64,000 bases of DNA from Streptomyces jeddahensis. Its GTDB lineage: Bacteria > Actinomycetota > Actinomycetes > Streptomycetales > Streptomycetaceae. The translations under genes and the position numbers were made by a program. Where the stretch lies: positions 42,971 to 106,970 of the forward strand of contig NZ_LOHS01000174.1 in NCBI RefSeq assembly GCF_001642995.1. Direction: 5' to 3'. The notes beneath the pieces were generated by a model. The model was not told where the DNA came from, ran no database searches, and worked only from the letters and a program-made list of their open reading frames with translations. This document shows, in pieces, positions 32,223 to 42,403 of the stretch. Position 1 is the stretch's first letter. Each line of letters begins with the position of its first letter.

Positions 32223-34274
32223 ATGCGCAACTCCGCACGCACAGCGACGTACGCCGTCCTCGCCCTGGTCCTCGCCGCCTCCGCCAGCCCCGCCCAGTCC
32301 ACGCCGGCGCACGACGACCGCGCAGAATCAAGCAGCCTCGTCAGCGCCGGCTACGACGACCTGAATCGAAACGACCGTCCAGCGTGGAGCCCGACACACC
32401 CGGACCCCACGCTGATCCGGCTACGCAACCGCACCTTCGATCCGACCACACCTGAGGGGGAACGCACCCGGCCGCGGGGACAGCTACGGACGGTCGGCGG
32501 CCGCACGTACCTGGTCCAGTTCGCCACCACGCCGCTCGACAGCCACCGCGCCGAACTAGAGCGCCTCGGTGCCCAGATCGGCGCCTACATTCCCGACGCG
32601 GCGTACGTGGTCCGCATGGGCACCGCGACCCGAGCGCGGGTCGCTGCGCTGCCGTACGTGCGATGGGTCGGCCCGTACGACGCCGGCGACAAGATCGAAG
32701 GCGGGGCCGTGCCGTCGACCACCCGCCGGTATCTCATCACGCTCGTGGAACGCAATGCCGCCGACCAGCGGGCGGTGGCCGAGCGGATCACCACGATCGG
32801 CGGGAGAGTGCACGTCGCATCTGCGAGCCGGCGACTGATCGAGGCAACCCTGGAGCCGGCGCAGGCGCTTGCCGTGGCGCACCTGGACGCGGTGCTCGCG
32901 CTCGATGCGTGGACGGCACCCGAAGTGGACATGAACAACGCTCGCATCGCGGGCGGCGCAAACATGGTCGAGACCGCGCTGGGCTACCTCGGCCAAGGCG
33001 TACGCGGCGAGGTGATGGACACCGGGCTGCGCACCACACACCAGGAGTTCGCGGCATTCCCGCCGATCATGCATACCGCCAACACCACCAGCACAAGCCA
33101 CGGCACCTCGACCTACGGGCAGATCTTCGCCTCCGGAGTCAGCCCCAACGCCCGCGGTCTGCTCCCACAGGCGCAGCCCATCTTCGCCGCCAACAACGTG
33201 TCCGACCGGTGGACGCACACCGCGCAGCTCGTCGACCCCGCCGGCCCCTACCGGGCGGTCTTCCAGTCCAACAGCTGGGGCAGCGCCCTGACCTTCAGCT
33301 ACAACTCCACCTCAGCGGCGATGGACGACATCGTCTTCGACCACGACATCCTGATCTGCCAGACCCAGGGCAACACCGGTAACCGCTCCGCCCGGCCACA
33401 AGCGTGGGCGAAAAACGTGGTGTCCGTCGGCGGCATCTACCACTACGACACCGTCTCCCGCACCGATGACGCATGGAACGGCGGCGGCAGCATCGGCCCC
33501 GCCGCGGACGGGCGAATCAAGCCCGACCTGTCGAACTACTACGACGCCGTCTACACCACCGCGAGCGGCAGCGACACCGCGTACACCGGCACGTTCAACG
33601 GCACCAGCGCCGCCACCCCGATCACCTGCGGCTACGCAGGCCTCATCTTCCAGATGTGGGCCGACGGGGTCTTCGAGGGCAGCCCCGGTCTGGACCGCGA
33701 CGTCTTCGCCTCCCGGCCACACGCCGCCACCGTGAAGGCGCTGCTCATCAACTCGGCCGACCAGTACGCCTTCACGGGCGACTCCCACGACCTGGCCCGA
33801 ATGAAGCAGGGCTGGGGCACGGCCAGCGCCGGCAACCTGTACCAGCAGGCGCAAGCCAACAACTGGCGGCTGCCGATCCTGGTGAACGAGACCGACGTAC
33901 TGACGGCGGGCCAGACCGCGACGTACACACTGACCACCGACGGCAGCCAGCCGCTGAAGGCGACGATGGCCTACACCGACCCGATGGGCTCGCCATCGGC
34001 GGCCCAGGCGCGGGTCAACGATCTGACCCTGAAGCTCACCGCCCCGGACGGCACCGTGTACTGGGGCAACAACGGACTCGCGGCAGGCAACTGGTCAACG
34101 CCGGGTGGCTCGGCGAACACGATTGACACCGTCGAGAACGTCTTCATCCAAAACCCGGCCGCCGGCACCTGGACCATCCAGGTCATCGCCAGCCAGGTCA
34201 ACGTGGACGGACACGTGGAAACCCCCGCGACCGACGCCGACTTCGCCCTGGTCGCCAGCGGAAAGGTCACCTAG
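32223..34274 (+). CDS. Secreted S8 (subtilisin-type) peptidase
   Basis: 683 residues. The signal peptide (MRNSARTATYAVLALVLAA) and a long propeptide-like region (about 80-230) precede the catalytic domain. The triad is in EVMDTGLRTTH (Asp), SHGTSTYGQIFASG (His) and FNGTSAATPITCGYA (Ser). A C-terminal beta domain (about 560-683) resembles the jelly-roll region of long subtilases. AGGAG five bases before 32223 decides the start. Its divergence from the WxL operon suggests a cell-surface role, perhaps processing; that is inference. Confidence 0.88.
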   Translation: MRNSARTATYAVLALVLAASASPAQSTPAHDDRAESSSLVSAGYDDLNRNDRPAWSPTHPDPTLIRLRNRTFDPTTPEGERTRPRGQLRTVGGRTYLVQFATTPLDSHRAELERLGAQIGAYIPDAAYVVRMGTATRARVAALPYVRWVGPYDAGDKIEGGAVPSTTRRYLITLVERNAADQRAVAERITTIGGRVHVASASRRLIEATLEPAQALAVAHLDAVLALDAWTAPEVDMNNARIAGGANMVETALGYLGQGVRGEVMDTGLRTTHQEFAAFPPIMHTANTTSTSHGTSTYGQIFASGVSPNARGLLPQAQPIFAANNVSDRWTHTAQLVDPAGPYRAVFQSNSWGSALTFSYNSTSAAMDDIVFDHDILICQTQGNTGNRSARPQAWAKNVVSVGGIYHYDTVSRTDDAWNGGGSIGPAADGRIKPDLSNYYDAVYTTASGSDTAYTGTFNGTSAATPITCGYAGLIFQMWADGVFEGSPGLDRDVFASRPHAATVKALLINSADQYAFTGDSHDLARMKQGWGTASAGNLYQQAQANNWRLPILVNETDVLTAGQTATYTLTTDGSQPLKATMAYTDPMGSPSAAQARVNDLTLKLTAPDGTVYWGNNGLAAGNWSTPGGSANTIDTVENVFIQNPAAGTWTIQVIASQVNVDGHVETPATDADFALVASGKVT

Positions 34275-34670
34275 CGCGCCAGCGAGGGATCAGCCAGTGT
34301 CCCGGCATACGCAATGCATGGGACGGTCAAAAGCCAAAAGGCACACGATGGGATGGCATTCGCGGTCTTTAATGCTTCTGGTGGAGTGACGGCAACCACT
34401 GCATCACCAGCAGTGGCAAGCGAGTTGAATCTAGGTCATGGACGGTACATCTGACAGCGCTGGATGCCTGCCGGGTCACACGCATCGCCACGTGACTTTC
34501 GCCGAACTCACTGACGCGTACTGGCTGAACCCACCGGATGACGCCGACCCGGCTGCGTCGGTTGCGTCGTGTCCGGAGGATGACGGGGTTCGCTCGGCGG
34601 CGGATGGAGAGGCCGCTATCGCTGGCCACCCGGCAGCCCGTGGGGGAACGGGATGCCGCCGGGTGGCCTA
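34275..34670. other. 396-base gap with no confident gene
   Basis: Holds the 3' flank of the subtilase and a stretch of mixed frames ending at an IS982 terminus. A possible short frame (VTFAELTDAYWLNPPDDADP near 34495) has protein-like composition but no start or family I recognise. Confidence 0.5.
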
Positions 34671-34963
34671 GAGTCCGATGTGCGTGCTGGTCGCGACCAT
34701 GGCGAAGGGCGCCCGTTGGTCGGTGTGTGAAGACAAACCTGGACGGCCTTCTGGCGGCACTGTACGTGTTCATCGACGACCATGTGGCGCCTTGTCGCCG
34801 GATCGGGCGCCCCCGAAACTCACGGACGCCGAACTGCTGTGCCTGGCGGTCGCCCAGGTCCTGCTCGGCTTTCCCTCCGCCCGGCACTGGATCCGCTTCG
34901 CCCATGCCCGACTCGGGCACCTGCCCCAGCAGTCCGCCTACAACAAGCGTCTCAACGCCGCCG
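34671..34963 (+). mobile_element. Truncated IS982-family element
   Basis: Begins with the terminus GAGTCCGATGTGCGTGCTGG and encodes the first 100 or so transposase codons (NLDGLLAALYVFIDDHV, then KLTDAELLCLAVAQVLLGF), stopping at NKRLNAA. As in the full copy, the two parts are in different frames, here over a run of five C. The rest has been lost. Confidence 0.8.
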
Positions 34964-35098
34964 CCGACCCACGGTCGACCCCGATCCATCGCCCTCGCAT
35001 CTGATCGCCGGGGTGCGGGTCATGACTGCGTGGTTGGTCAGTGACGTGCTTGTCCCAGCCGGAAGGCGTTACGGCCGGGGTATGTGGCAGGTGTCGTA

Positions 35099-36615
35099 TC
35101 AGCGCCGGTGGTGCTCGTTGAGCGCAACGCTCAGCAGGAGCTCAGCGAGACGCATGGCGGCATCGGGCTTGCCCAATGTGCGGGCGGCCTTCGCCATCGC
35201 CCCGCGCCGCTCCCGCGACGTGAGGACCGGTTCCAAAGCGCGGCGTAGCTCACGCGCATTGGCCCGCTCCCCCACGAGTGCCACAGCAGCACCGGCCTCT
35301 TCGAGGTGGAGCGCGTTGTGCTCCTGTTCGTCGCCGGACGTCGGCGTGTGCGGCGCCCACGCCAGCCGCGCCGGGAACGACTCCCCAGCCGTCCACCCCT
35401 CAGCCCGACCCGCCTGGTACAGGCGCTGCACGAACTTGAACAACAGCCGGTACTTGTGCTCCCGCGCCAACCGCATCGCCCCCACCAGCGCATCCAACGG
35501 TGCAAGCGCAAGCTTGAACGCATACCCAGACGGCACCTCCGAGGCATCCAGCGTGCCCAACCCGACTGCCGTGATCCGCGAGTTCGACGCGATCCGGTCC
35601 AACAGGTGCTCCGCCCGAGAGCGCAGCTCCGCCAACTGCGGCGACGTGTCCAGCGCATCCATGCGCCCGCTGTCGCCGAGCTGCCACACCGCGCCCGCCT
35701 CCACCTTCAGCTGCTCGGGCTTGCCCGTCGCCCGGTCCAGCGGCAGCCGCGCGCCCGAGAGCGCGATGATCGGTGTGCCCGTCGTCGCGGAAGCGGCCGA
35801 GCTGTCCGAGTCCGTCGCCGCCAGCTCGTCCAGCCCTTGGAGTACCCGGGCAATCGCCGACCGCCCCCAGTGCTCCCCGCCCTCGGGGATCGTGTTCGTG
35901 ATGTGGATGACCGGCACGAAGTCGATCATCAGATCCAGCCGGTTCAGCTCTGTGCCGTCCGGCCGGACCCGAAACGACGCCGTGTCCATCGGCATCCGGT
36001 CCAGCGTCTCCCCGCGCTTCAGGTCCTCCAGCTGCCACTCGGCATCCGTCAGGTAACACGTCATGTTCGACGGCCGCCCCGGCTCCCACGGGTACTGGCG
36101 CACCGTGCTCCCGTCGTCCTCGGATATCGGGCCCAGCTCGTAGGTCACCCGCCGCACCCGGGCCTTCAACCCCGCGTCCGTGTCCTCCGGCAGCTCCCAC
36201 GTCAGGTGCACCCTCGCCGGAAAATTGCTGTCCTGCTCGTCGTCCCACTGCGGGAAGAAGACCCCGGATCGTAGACACGCAGCGTCGGCCGCTGCTTCTC
36301 CGGATTCCACGCCAGCACATACACGCTGTCCCCGAGCAGCACGGCATTCCGCTCCGCCTGCTGCACCCGCAGCGTCAGCAGCTCCTTCTCCGCCCACTTC
36401 CGCAGCCGCTCCTGCACGGTCGCGGCCTGCGTCGAGCCCGGCTCCGGGGCCTCCTCGTCCGCGTGCTCCGCGCCCGCCACCATGATCTGCTGATCCGACC
36501 CGAGCAGATAGCCCAGCGCCGTGTCGACCAGGTTCGCCGCGTCCCCCAACTCTCGCCGCTCCAGCGCCGCTTCATCACCCGACGCCGCCGCGAGCTGCCC
36601 CGCCTGATTGTTGTC
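35099..36615 (-). pseudogene. Phage portal protein, frameshifted
   Basis: SPP1 gp6-type portal. The N-terminal part contains LVDTALGYLLGSDQQIMVAG and NAVLLGDSVYVLAWNPEKQ, ending RVYDPG. After one missing G in a G-run near 36262-36265 the frame continues FFPQWDDEQDSNFPARVHL, GRSAIARVLQGLDELAATDS and so on to the stop. Length of the joined frame (about 500) is normal for a portal. The far N-terminus looks cut. A sequencing slip cannot be excluded. No other head genes follow on the left. Confidence 0.78.
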
Positions 36616-36779
36616 ACAAGCACGTCGGCAGCTACGGGGCGGAGCCGAGGGTCTGCCTCGCTTCATCAGCACGGTTACCAGCGTCTTCGCAGTGCTCTGG
36701 GCGAGATGGAGAAACTTCAGACGCGGCGCCCCGAAGCTCGGTTACTCCGGCCTGGGGACGACCGAGCACGCCGCCGCGG

Positions 36780-37109
36780 TCAGTGCCCGAAGATGTGGCG
36801 TCGGCGCCGCCGAGGAGCCGGCTGGTCCGGCGCCGACGACGCGCCCGCCCCACCCTGCCGTGCCGCGCTGAACAGGGACGCACGCATCCGGCGCTCCGAT
36901 TTCACGCCGGCGGAGAGCAAGGCCAGCCCCAGGCAGAAGATCAGTGCCAGCACCACGCCGGAAAGGAACAGCCCCGACGCGTTCAACGTCGCGATCTGGT
37001 TGCCTGCAATCTCAACAGGGTAGTCGGGTGTGCCCGAGAAGTTGTCCACGACCGCAACGGCCGTGAATGCGCTGGTGGCGAGTACCAACAGGAGACCCAG
37101 CACAAGCAT
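36780..37109 (-). CDS. Small membrane protein of unknown function
   Basis: 109 residues with two helices (LVLGLLLVLATSAFTAVAVV and SGLFLSGVVLALIFCLGLAL) and an outward loop (NFSGTPDYPVEI). The basic tail ends RRRRRHIFGH. Similar small proteins occur widely in Streptomyces. GAGGTG precedes the ATG at 37109. Confidence 0.7.
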   Translation of the reverse strand: MLVLGLLLVLATSAFTAVAVVDNFSGTPDYPVEIAGNQIATLNASGLFLSGVVLALIFCLGLALLSAGVKSERRMRASLFSAARQGGAGASSAPDQPAPRRRRRHIFGH

Positions 37110-37779
37110 CGCTCTCACCTCGTCATCTTGCCTCCCCCTCTCCTCCAGTTACCCGGATTCGATCGCGCCACGCAGGCAGCATTGACCGGCCAGCGGTCCG
37201 ACGGCAGAGAGCCCGCCCGCCGGTCTCGCCGTCGTTGAGCCGGTGGCTGCGGGCGGGTGACTTGGTGCCCGGCGAGGGTGCGCAGCGGATGAACGTATGG
37301 CTTGCGGGGCTCGAAGGGGCCGGGTCCCGTCGGTACAGGTACCGCAGCCGCCCGACACCCCGGCGCCGGGCAAGATCCGGTGGCGTAGCGGTGCGCGATC
37401 AGGCCGCCGTCGACAAGGTGGGGCACGATTGGCCCCGCATCTCCTGGCTTGCTCGCCGGGCGCCCCATTGGCCTGGCGCGCCGCTTCACGTCCGCCTCGA
37501 CCTCGCTGCGAGTGAGCTCCCGTTCCTTCGCGTACTCGGTGATCGCGACCTGCACATCCGATCCAGATCACGTCAAGCCCGCCACGCCGTCTCATACGTC
37601 TGGGTCTGCCACTCCGCCCAGCCCGCAACTGCAGGATTTCAGGTAGGAAGCAGGCCACAGCCGCTCGCACGCCTGGTCCGCAACATTCGCCGGAGCCATG
37701 TGCTCGTCGCCGTCCTGAACGTGCTCGGCAGCCACGCCAGCCCGCACTCACCCTCGTCGCCCTATCAGGGTTCACGGCT
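37110..37779. other. 670-base decayed segment
   Basis: Contains only short frames. On the minus strand, VQVAITEYAKERELTRSEV near 37550 and EHMAPANVADQACERLWPAS near 37700 have protein-like composition but are cut short by stops. Probably remnants of mobile genes. Confidence 0.45.
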
Positions 37780-38870
37780 CGAACCAGTCCACGTGGATCC
37801 GGTGCCGGTGCGCCGGCGGATCGCGCAGCGAATGGTGCCGCAGATCGGCCCGGACGCCCGGGCTGTCGATGACGTGTCGTTCCCCAAGGACGGAAGGATG
37901 TCGGTGGCGGTCGCTCCCCAGTACTGCGGTGCGCTGGGCAAGCAGGCCAACTGCCAGGTCGCCGTCAGCGTGCACGCGGTCTCCGACACCGCCTCGTGCC
38001 CGCTGAACTGGCGGCTGTTCCTGCCGCAGGAGTGGGCGGATGACGCCGTCCGGCGCCAGCGGACCGGCGTGCCGGAGGCGTCGGCACCGGGAGAAGTGGC
38101 GGCTGGCACTGGACGCCCTTGACGAACTGGCCACATGGCACCTTGGGCCGCCGGTCGTGGTGGCGGATGCCGGCTACGGCCAGAACGCCGACTTCCGCGC
38201 TGCCCCGGCCGAGCGGGGACACGCGCACGTGGTCGGCATCCGCGGCGATATCACCGTCCAGCCGCACGAGGCGCACCCCGCCGCTCCCGCCTGGTCCCGC
38301 AACGGCTACCGGCCGGTTCCCCGCTACCGACAGCCACCGGTGACGGTGGCGCAACTGGCAGCGGCCGCCGGACAGGAAGCCTTCAGCGAAGCGACCTGGC
38401 GGGAAGGCTCCCGCGGCCCGATGACCTTGCGCTTCCTCGCGCTGCTTGTCCGGCCAGCCGGGTGCGCTCGCGTCGGCTGGCCCAGGCAGCCGGTGGCCGA
38501 GCACGGCCGCTGGGACGGCGTCCTGCCCCAGGTGCGACTGCTGGCCGAATGCCCGACGGCAAGGACTAACCGACCGGTTCTGGCTGTCCGACCTGCCCGA
38601 CGACACCCCGATCGCCGACCTGGTCCGCCTGGCAAAGATCCGCTGGCGCATCGAGCACGACTACCGAGAACTCAAGCACGGACTGGGCCTGGACCACTTC
38701 GAAGGCCGCTCCTGGCCGGGCTGGCACCACCACGCCACCCTGGTCACCGCCGCCCATGCCTTCCTCACCGAGCAGCGGCTGGCCCCAAAAGCCGACACAC
38801 CGGACTCACCCTCTACCAGATCCTCGACGCCCTCCAGAACCTGCTGAACTGTCCTCGGACAACAGTCTGA
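37780..38870 (+). pseudogene. IS701-family transposase, multiply frameshifted and 5'-truncated
   Basis: Recognisable blocks in three frames: YCGALGKQANCQVAVSVHAV and LNWRLFLPQEW; then REKWRLALDALDELATWHL and VVVADAGYGQNADFR; then DLVRLAKIRWRIEHDYRELK and GLDHFEGRSWPGWHHHATL; then LTLYQILDALQNLL. The catalytic Asp in DAGYG and the Glu in IEHDYRELK are present, but no frame spans the protein. The N-terminal third is missing. Confidence 0.85.
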
Positions 38871-39004
38871 AGCCAGCAGGCAGCGACGTGTCCAGTCGTG
38901 CCTCGATTGCGGGCCAGTCGGGTGGTTGCCGGAGCACTGCGTCGATGCCGCACAAGACCGTGAACCGCTGCTTCCAGGGTGGCAACCGCCTCGATGGGGT
39001 CCAT
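38860..39004 (-). pseudogene. SUKH (SMI1/KNR4)-domain remnant
   Basis: MDPIEAVATLEAAV in one frame joins CGIDAVLRQPPDWPAIEARL and DTSLPAGFRLLSED in the next. This is the start of a SUKH domain, a family of immunity proteins against contact toxins. It stops where the IS701 remnant begins, so the transposon probably destroyed it. Confidence 0.5.
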
Positions 39005-39110
39005 GCGGCTGTGCCGAGGATGCTGCGTACCAATGAGGTCGTCCACCGCGACAGGGTGCCAGAGAGCAGGTCAAAAGCCGCTCAGCACCATGGGATGGAG
39101 GACATCGTTG

Positions 39111-40079
39111 TTAGCCGTAGACCACCGACCACGGGCGCGGGGAATCGTCCCCGGGGTGCGGGACGCCCTCGCGCCGTCGGGTCGCGGTGTGGTCACGGGC
39201 CAGGACGCCGCGTGCGAGTTCCGCGAAGCGACGGGCGGCCGGGTGGGCTCCGCGGCCGGCGGGCCAGGCGCCGCTGATGCGCAGGGTGAGGGGGCGGTCG
39301 GCCAGTGGCCGCCAGGCGACGCGGGGCTCCTTGCGGGCCACCGGGCCCTGGTCGAAGGCGACTCCGTGGCCTGCCGTCACGAGGGCAAGCAGAAACTCGG
39401 GGTTGGACGCGTGCCGCAGGCGACCGGGGACGAAACCTTCGGCACGGCACACGTCGAGGATCCGGTCGTACCAGCCGGGTGCGTGTGCCCGGGGGAAGAG
39501 CACCAAGTCGTGGCCGGAGAGCTCGCCGAGCGTCACCTCCGGCAGCCGGGCCAGCGGCGAGGTACGCGGCAGGACGACACCCAGGTCCAGTGAGATCTCG
39601 GGGCCGAGTTGCAGTTCGGTGGCGTCGACGGGATGGTGCACGAGTCCGACGTCCAGCCCACCGCAGGAGAGCAGCCGTACCTGCTCCTCGGTGGTGACCT
39701 CCTGCAGGTCGACGGAGAGCCCCGGAGCGTGCTCCGCGCAGGCCGAGAGCAGTGCGGACAGCACGGCAGCCGTGGTGTCGGGCGGTACGCCCGCGCGGAG
39801 CGTGCCGAGACCACCGTCGGCGGCGCGGCGGACCAGCGTGCGCAACCTCTCCTCCCGGGCGAGGAGTTCGTGAACCTCCTCCAGCAGTGCCGCCCCAGCA
39901 GGGCTCAAGCGGACGCCGCGCTGCGAGCGGTCGAACAGCTCTGCACCGAGCTCCTTCTCGAGCCGGCGGATCGCCTGGCTGAGCGGCGGCTGCGCCATAC
40001 CCAGCCGCTCGGCTGCCCGACTGAAGTGCAGCTCGTCGGCTACGGTGACGAAAAGACGCAGGTGGCGCAAGAGATCCAC
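39111..40079 (-). CDS. LysR-family transcriptional regulator
   Basis: 322 residues. The helix-turn-helix is at the N-terminus (HLRLFVTVADELHFSRAAER, AQPPLSQAIRRLEKELGAEL), followed by a two-lobed ligand domain. It is divergent from a beta-lactamase-like gene with about 100 bases between, the layout of AmpR-AmpC. GTG at 40079 matches the usual LysR start. A CGATCTTTGATCG dyad overlaps the start and could be its own site. Confidence 0.88.
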   Translation of the reverse strand: MDLLRHLRLFVTVADELHFSRAAERLGMAQPPLSQAIRRLEKELGAELFDRSQRGVRLSPAGAALLEEVHELLAREERLRTLVRRAADGGLGTLRAGVPPDTTAAVLSALLSACAEHAPGLSVDLQEVTTEEQVRLLSCGGLDVGLVHHPVDATELQLGPEISLDLGVVLPRTSPLARLPEVTLGELSGHDLVLFPRAHAPGWYDRILDVCRAEGFVPGRLRHASNPEFLLALVTAGHGVAFDQGPVARKEPRVAWRPLADRPLTLRISGAWPAGRGAHPAARRFAELARGVLARDHTATRRREGVPHPGDDSPRPWSVVYG

Positions 40080-40179
40080 GATCAAAGATCGTACGTCAGG
40101 GCCGCTCCGAGGGGGCTGGATTCGCTGGCAGCGCCGAGCACGACCCGAGGATCATGATGAACCGATAGCAGGGGAAGCA

Positions 40180-41103
40180 ATGGTGGAGGAACGGATCCGA
40201 CAGGTTTTCGCCGGGGCTGGGGCCGAAGGGCAGCTGCACGCTATTCCCGTTCACATGCGCACGACGGTCGCCGGGGAGGCCGGCGCAGAGCCGGGTGCCT
40301 GTGAAGTAGCCGTGGACGCCGACGATCTCGTCGTGATCGCCTCGATCTTCAAGGTGCTGTTGGTGCTGGAGTTCGCCCGGCAGGTCGTTGCCGGCCAGCT
40401 CGACCCGCGGGAGCGGATGCGGGTGACCGCGGCGGACCGGCTCGGTGGCTGGGGGACCGCCGGCTGTTTGGACGACGTCGAGCTGTCGCTGCGCGACTTG
40501 GCCCACTTCGCGATGTCGGTCAGTGACAACTCGGCGGCCGACCTGCTGCTGTCCCGCGTCGGTCTCGACACCGTACGACTGCTCGGGGAGGAACTCGGAC
40601 TGGTTCGGACCCGGATCGTGGGCGGGCCGCGAGAGCTCCTGGAGTCGATGCTCGCGGAGGTCGGGGCGCGTGATGAACGAGAGTTCGCCGTGCGCTACCC
40701 GGCCCTGCCGGACGACCGCAAGAGACAGCTGGCCGTGCTGGATCCCCGCCACACCACGGCGAGCACACCCCGCGAGATCACCCGGTTGCTCCAGCTCATC
40801 TGGAGCGATGCCGCCGGGCCGCCGGAAGCCTGCGCCCTCGTACGTGACTTCATGAGCCGTCAGGTATTTCGCCACCGGCTGGTGTCGGGCTTCCCGGACG
40901 ACGTCATCGTGGCGGCCAAGACCGGAACGCTGCCGGGGCTGCACATGGAGGCGGGCGTCGCCCGCTACCCCGACGGACAGTGCTACGCGATCGCCGTCTT
41001 CGCCCGCACCCAGGACCTGGCCGCCTCCCGCGCCACGGTGGACGCCGCGATAGGCAAAGCCGCCGGAATCGCTGTCGGCCTCCTCCGCGGAGACGGCCGC
41101 TGA
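40180..41103 (+). CDS. Class A beta-lactamase-like serine hydrolase, no signal peptide
   Basis: 307 residues with the three marks of the fold: Ser-x-x-Lys in IASIFKVLLVLEF, SDN in MSVSDNSAADLLL, and KTG in VAAKTGTLPG. An omega-loop Glu is not obvious. The family includes beta-lactamases and related esterases. No signal peptide is seen, so it appears cytoplasmic, which is unusual for resistance. The ATG at 40180 has GGGGAAG upstream. Probably regulated by the divergent LysR protein. Confidence 0.82.
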   Translation: MVEERIRQVFAGAGAEGQLHAIPVHMRTTVAGEAGAEPGACEVAVDADDLVVIASIFKVLLVLEFARQVVAGQLDPRERMRVTAADRLGGWGTAGCLDDVELSLRDLAHFAMSVSDNSAADLLLSRVGLDTVRLLGEELGLVRTRIVGGPRELLESMLAEVGARDEREFAVRYPALPDDRKRQLAVLDPRHTTASTPREITRLLQLIWSDAAGPPEACALVRDFMSRQVFRHRLVSGFPDDVIVAAKTGTLPGLHMEAGVARYPDGQCYAIAVFARTQDLAASRATVDAAIGKAAGIAVGLLRGDGR

Positions 41104-41187
41104 CCAGATCACATATGCGTTCGCATATCGTCAGGGCTGAAGGCTGGTCTTGGACACGGGAGTTCACGGCCTGATCTCCTGACGCCC

Positions 41188-42210
41188 ATGCCCCAGGACA
41201 AACGTGTCACGAACAGATCAGAACTGCCCTCCGGCCGCAGACTCGACCGTCGTACCGTGCTGCGGGGCGCCGCGCTTGGCGCGGCCTCTCCGCTGATTCC
41301 GGCCCAGGCCGCCACCGCCTTGTCTGGGCATGGCGGCCGGGGCAGTGGCTCAGCCGCCGGTTCGACATCTTTCCGCTGGCTCGGTACCGCCGGCTGGCGT
41401 ATCGACGTGGGCGACCGGACTGTTCTTTTCGATCCGTATCTCACCCGCTTCCCCACCGGCCTGTACGAGGGCGCCTTCGACCCTCAGACCCCCTTGCAGA
41501 CCCGGCCGGAGGTCGTGGACGCGCACATCGGCCACCCTGAACTCATCCTGGTCAGCCACTCCCACTGGGACCACCTCGCCGACGTACCCCACATCGCCAA
41601 GACCACCGGAGCCCGCGTCGTCGGCACCGAGACCACGTACCACCTCCTGGTCGCCCTGGGGGTCGACGCGGGGCAGATTTCCGTGGTGAAGGGCGGCGAA
41701 GTGCTGGATTTCGGCGGGATCGTCGTCGAGGTCGTGCCGAGCCTGCACAGCCGCAACAAGAAGTGCGCCTACTTCGCCCCGGGCACGCTGAACGCCCCGC
41801 CCACGACCGTCCCGAGCACCATCTCTGACCTGCCGGAGGGCGACACCCTCGCCTTCCAGGTGACGGCCGGGGACAGCGGCCCGTCGGCGTTTCTCATGGG
41901 CGCCAGCGACTTCTCTGAGCGGGCGGTGCGTGGGCTGCGCCCCGATCTGGCGATGATCGCCGTACCCTCCAGCACAGCCACCCACCGCTACGTACCCCGA
42001 CTGCTACGCACGCTGGACACCCCCAGCGTCGTCGTCCCCGTCCACTGGGACAACTTCGAAGTTCCGCTGAGCGGTCCCCCGGTACGTGACCCGGCGATGG
42101 ATCTGGACGCGTTCCTCGCCCAGGTCCGGAAGGTGTCCCCGGCGGCGCGAGTCGTTGTCCCGGACTACCGGACCGTGTACGACGGCACCATGCGACCCAC
42201 CAGCGCCTAG
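41188..42210 (+). CDS. Tat-exported metallo-beta-lactamase-fold hydrolase
   Basis: 340 residues. A twin-arginine signal (DRRTVLRGAALGAA) is followed by an MBL domain with VSHSHWDHLADV supplying zinc ligands, FLMGASDFSER and later VVVPVHWDNFE. It resembles the UlaG/RomA-like group acting on phosphodiesters or lactones. The substrate is unknown. It is 84 bases downstream of the beta-lactamase-like gene and may share its transcript. Confidence 0.85.
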   Translation: MPQDKRVTNRSELPSGRRLDRRTVLRGAALGAASPLIPAQAATALSGHGGRGSGSAAGSTSFRWLGTAGWRIDVGDRTVLFDPYLTRFPTGLYEGAFDPQTPLQTRPEVVDAHIGHPELILVSHSHWDHLADVPHIAKTTGARVVGTETTYHLLVALGVDAGQISVVKGGEVLDFGGIVVEVVPSLHSRNKKCAYFAPGTLNAPPTTVPSTISDLPEGDTLAFQVTAGDSGPSAFLMGASDFSERAVRGLRPDLAMIAVPSSTATHRYVPRLLRTLDTPSVVVPVHWDNFEVPLSGPPVRDPAMDLDAFLAQVRKVSPAARVVVPDYRTVYDGTMRPTSA

Positions 42211-42403
42211 CGCGATGACCCCGGGCGTGGTGGCAGCGAAGCGAAGGGGACAGCTCACCGAGCCCGCGTGGGCGGCTTCCAGGGTGCAGTCACCATCGAC
42301 CTGATCCTCAAATGGCCGTCGATTGGGCTGGTGCCACCGGGGTAGCCGGCAAGGACCAGGTTGGTGAGACTGCCGTCGGTAGATTTCGCGCCCGGGAGCA
42401 ATC

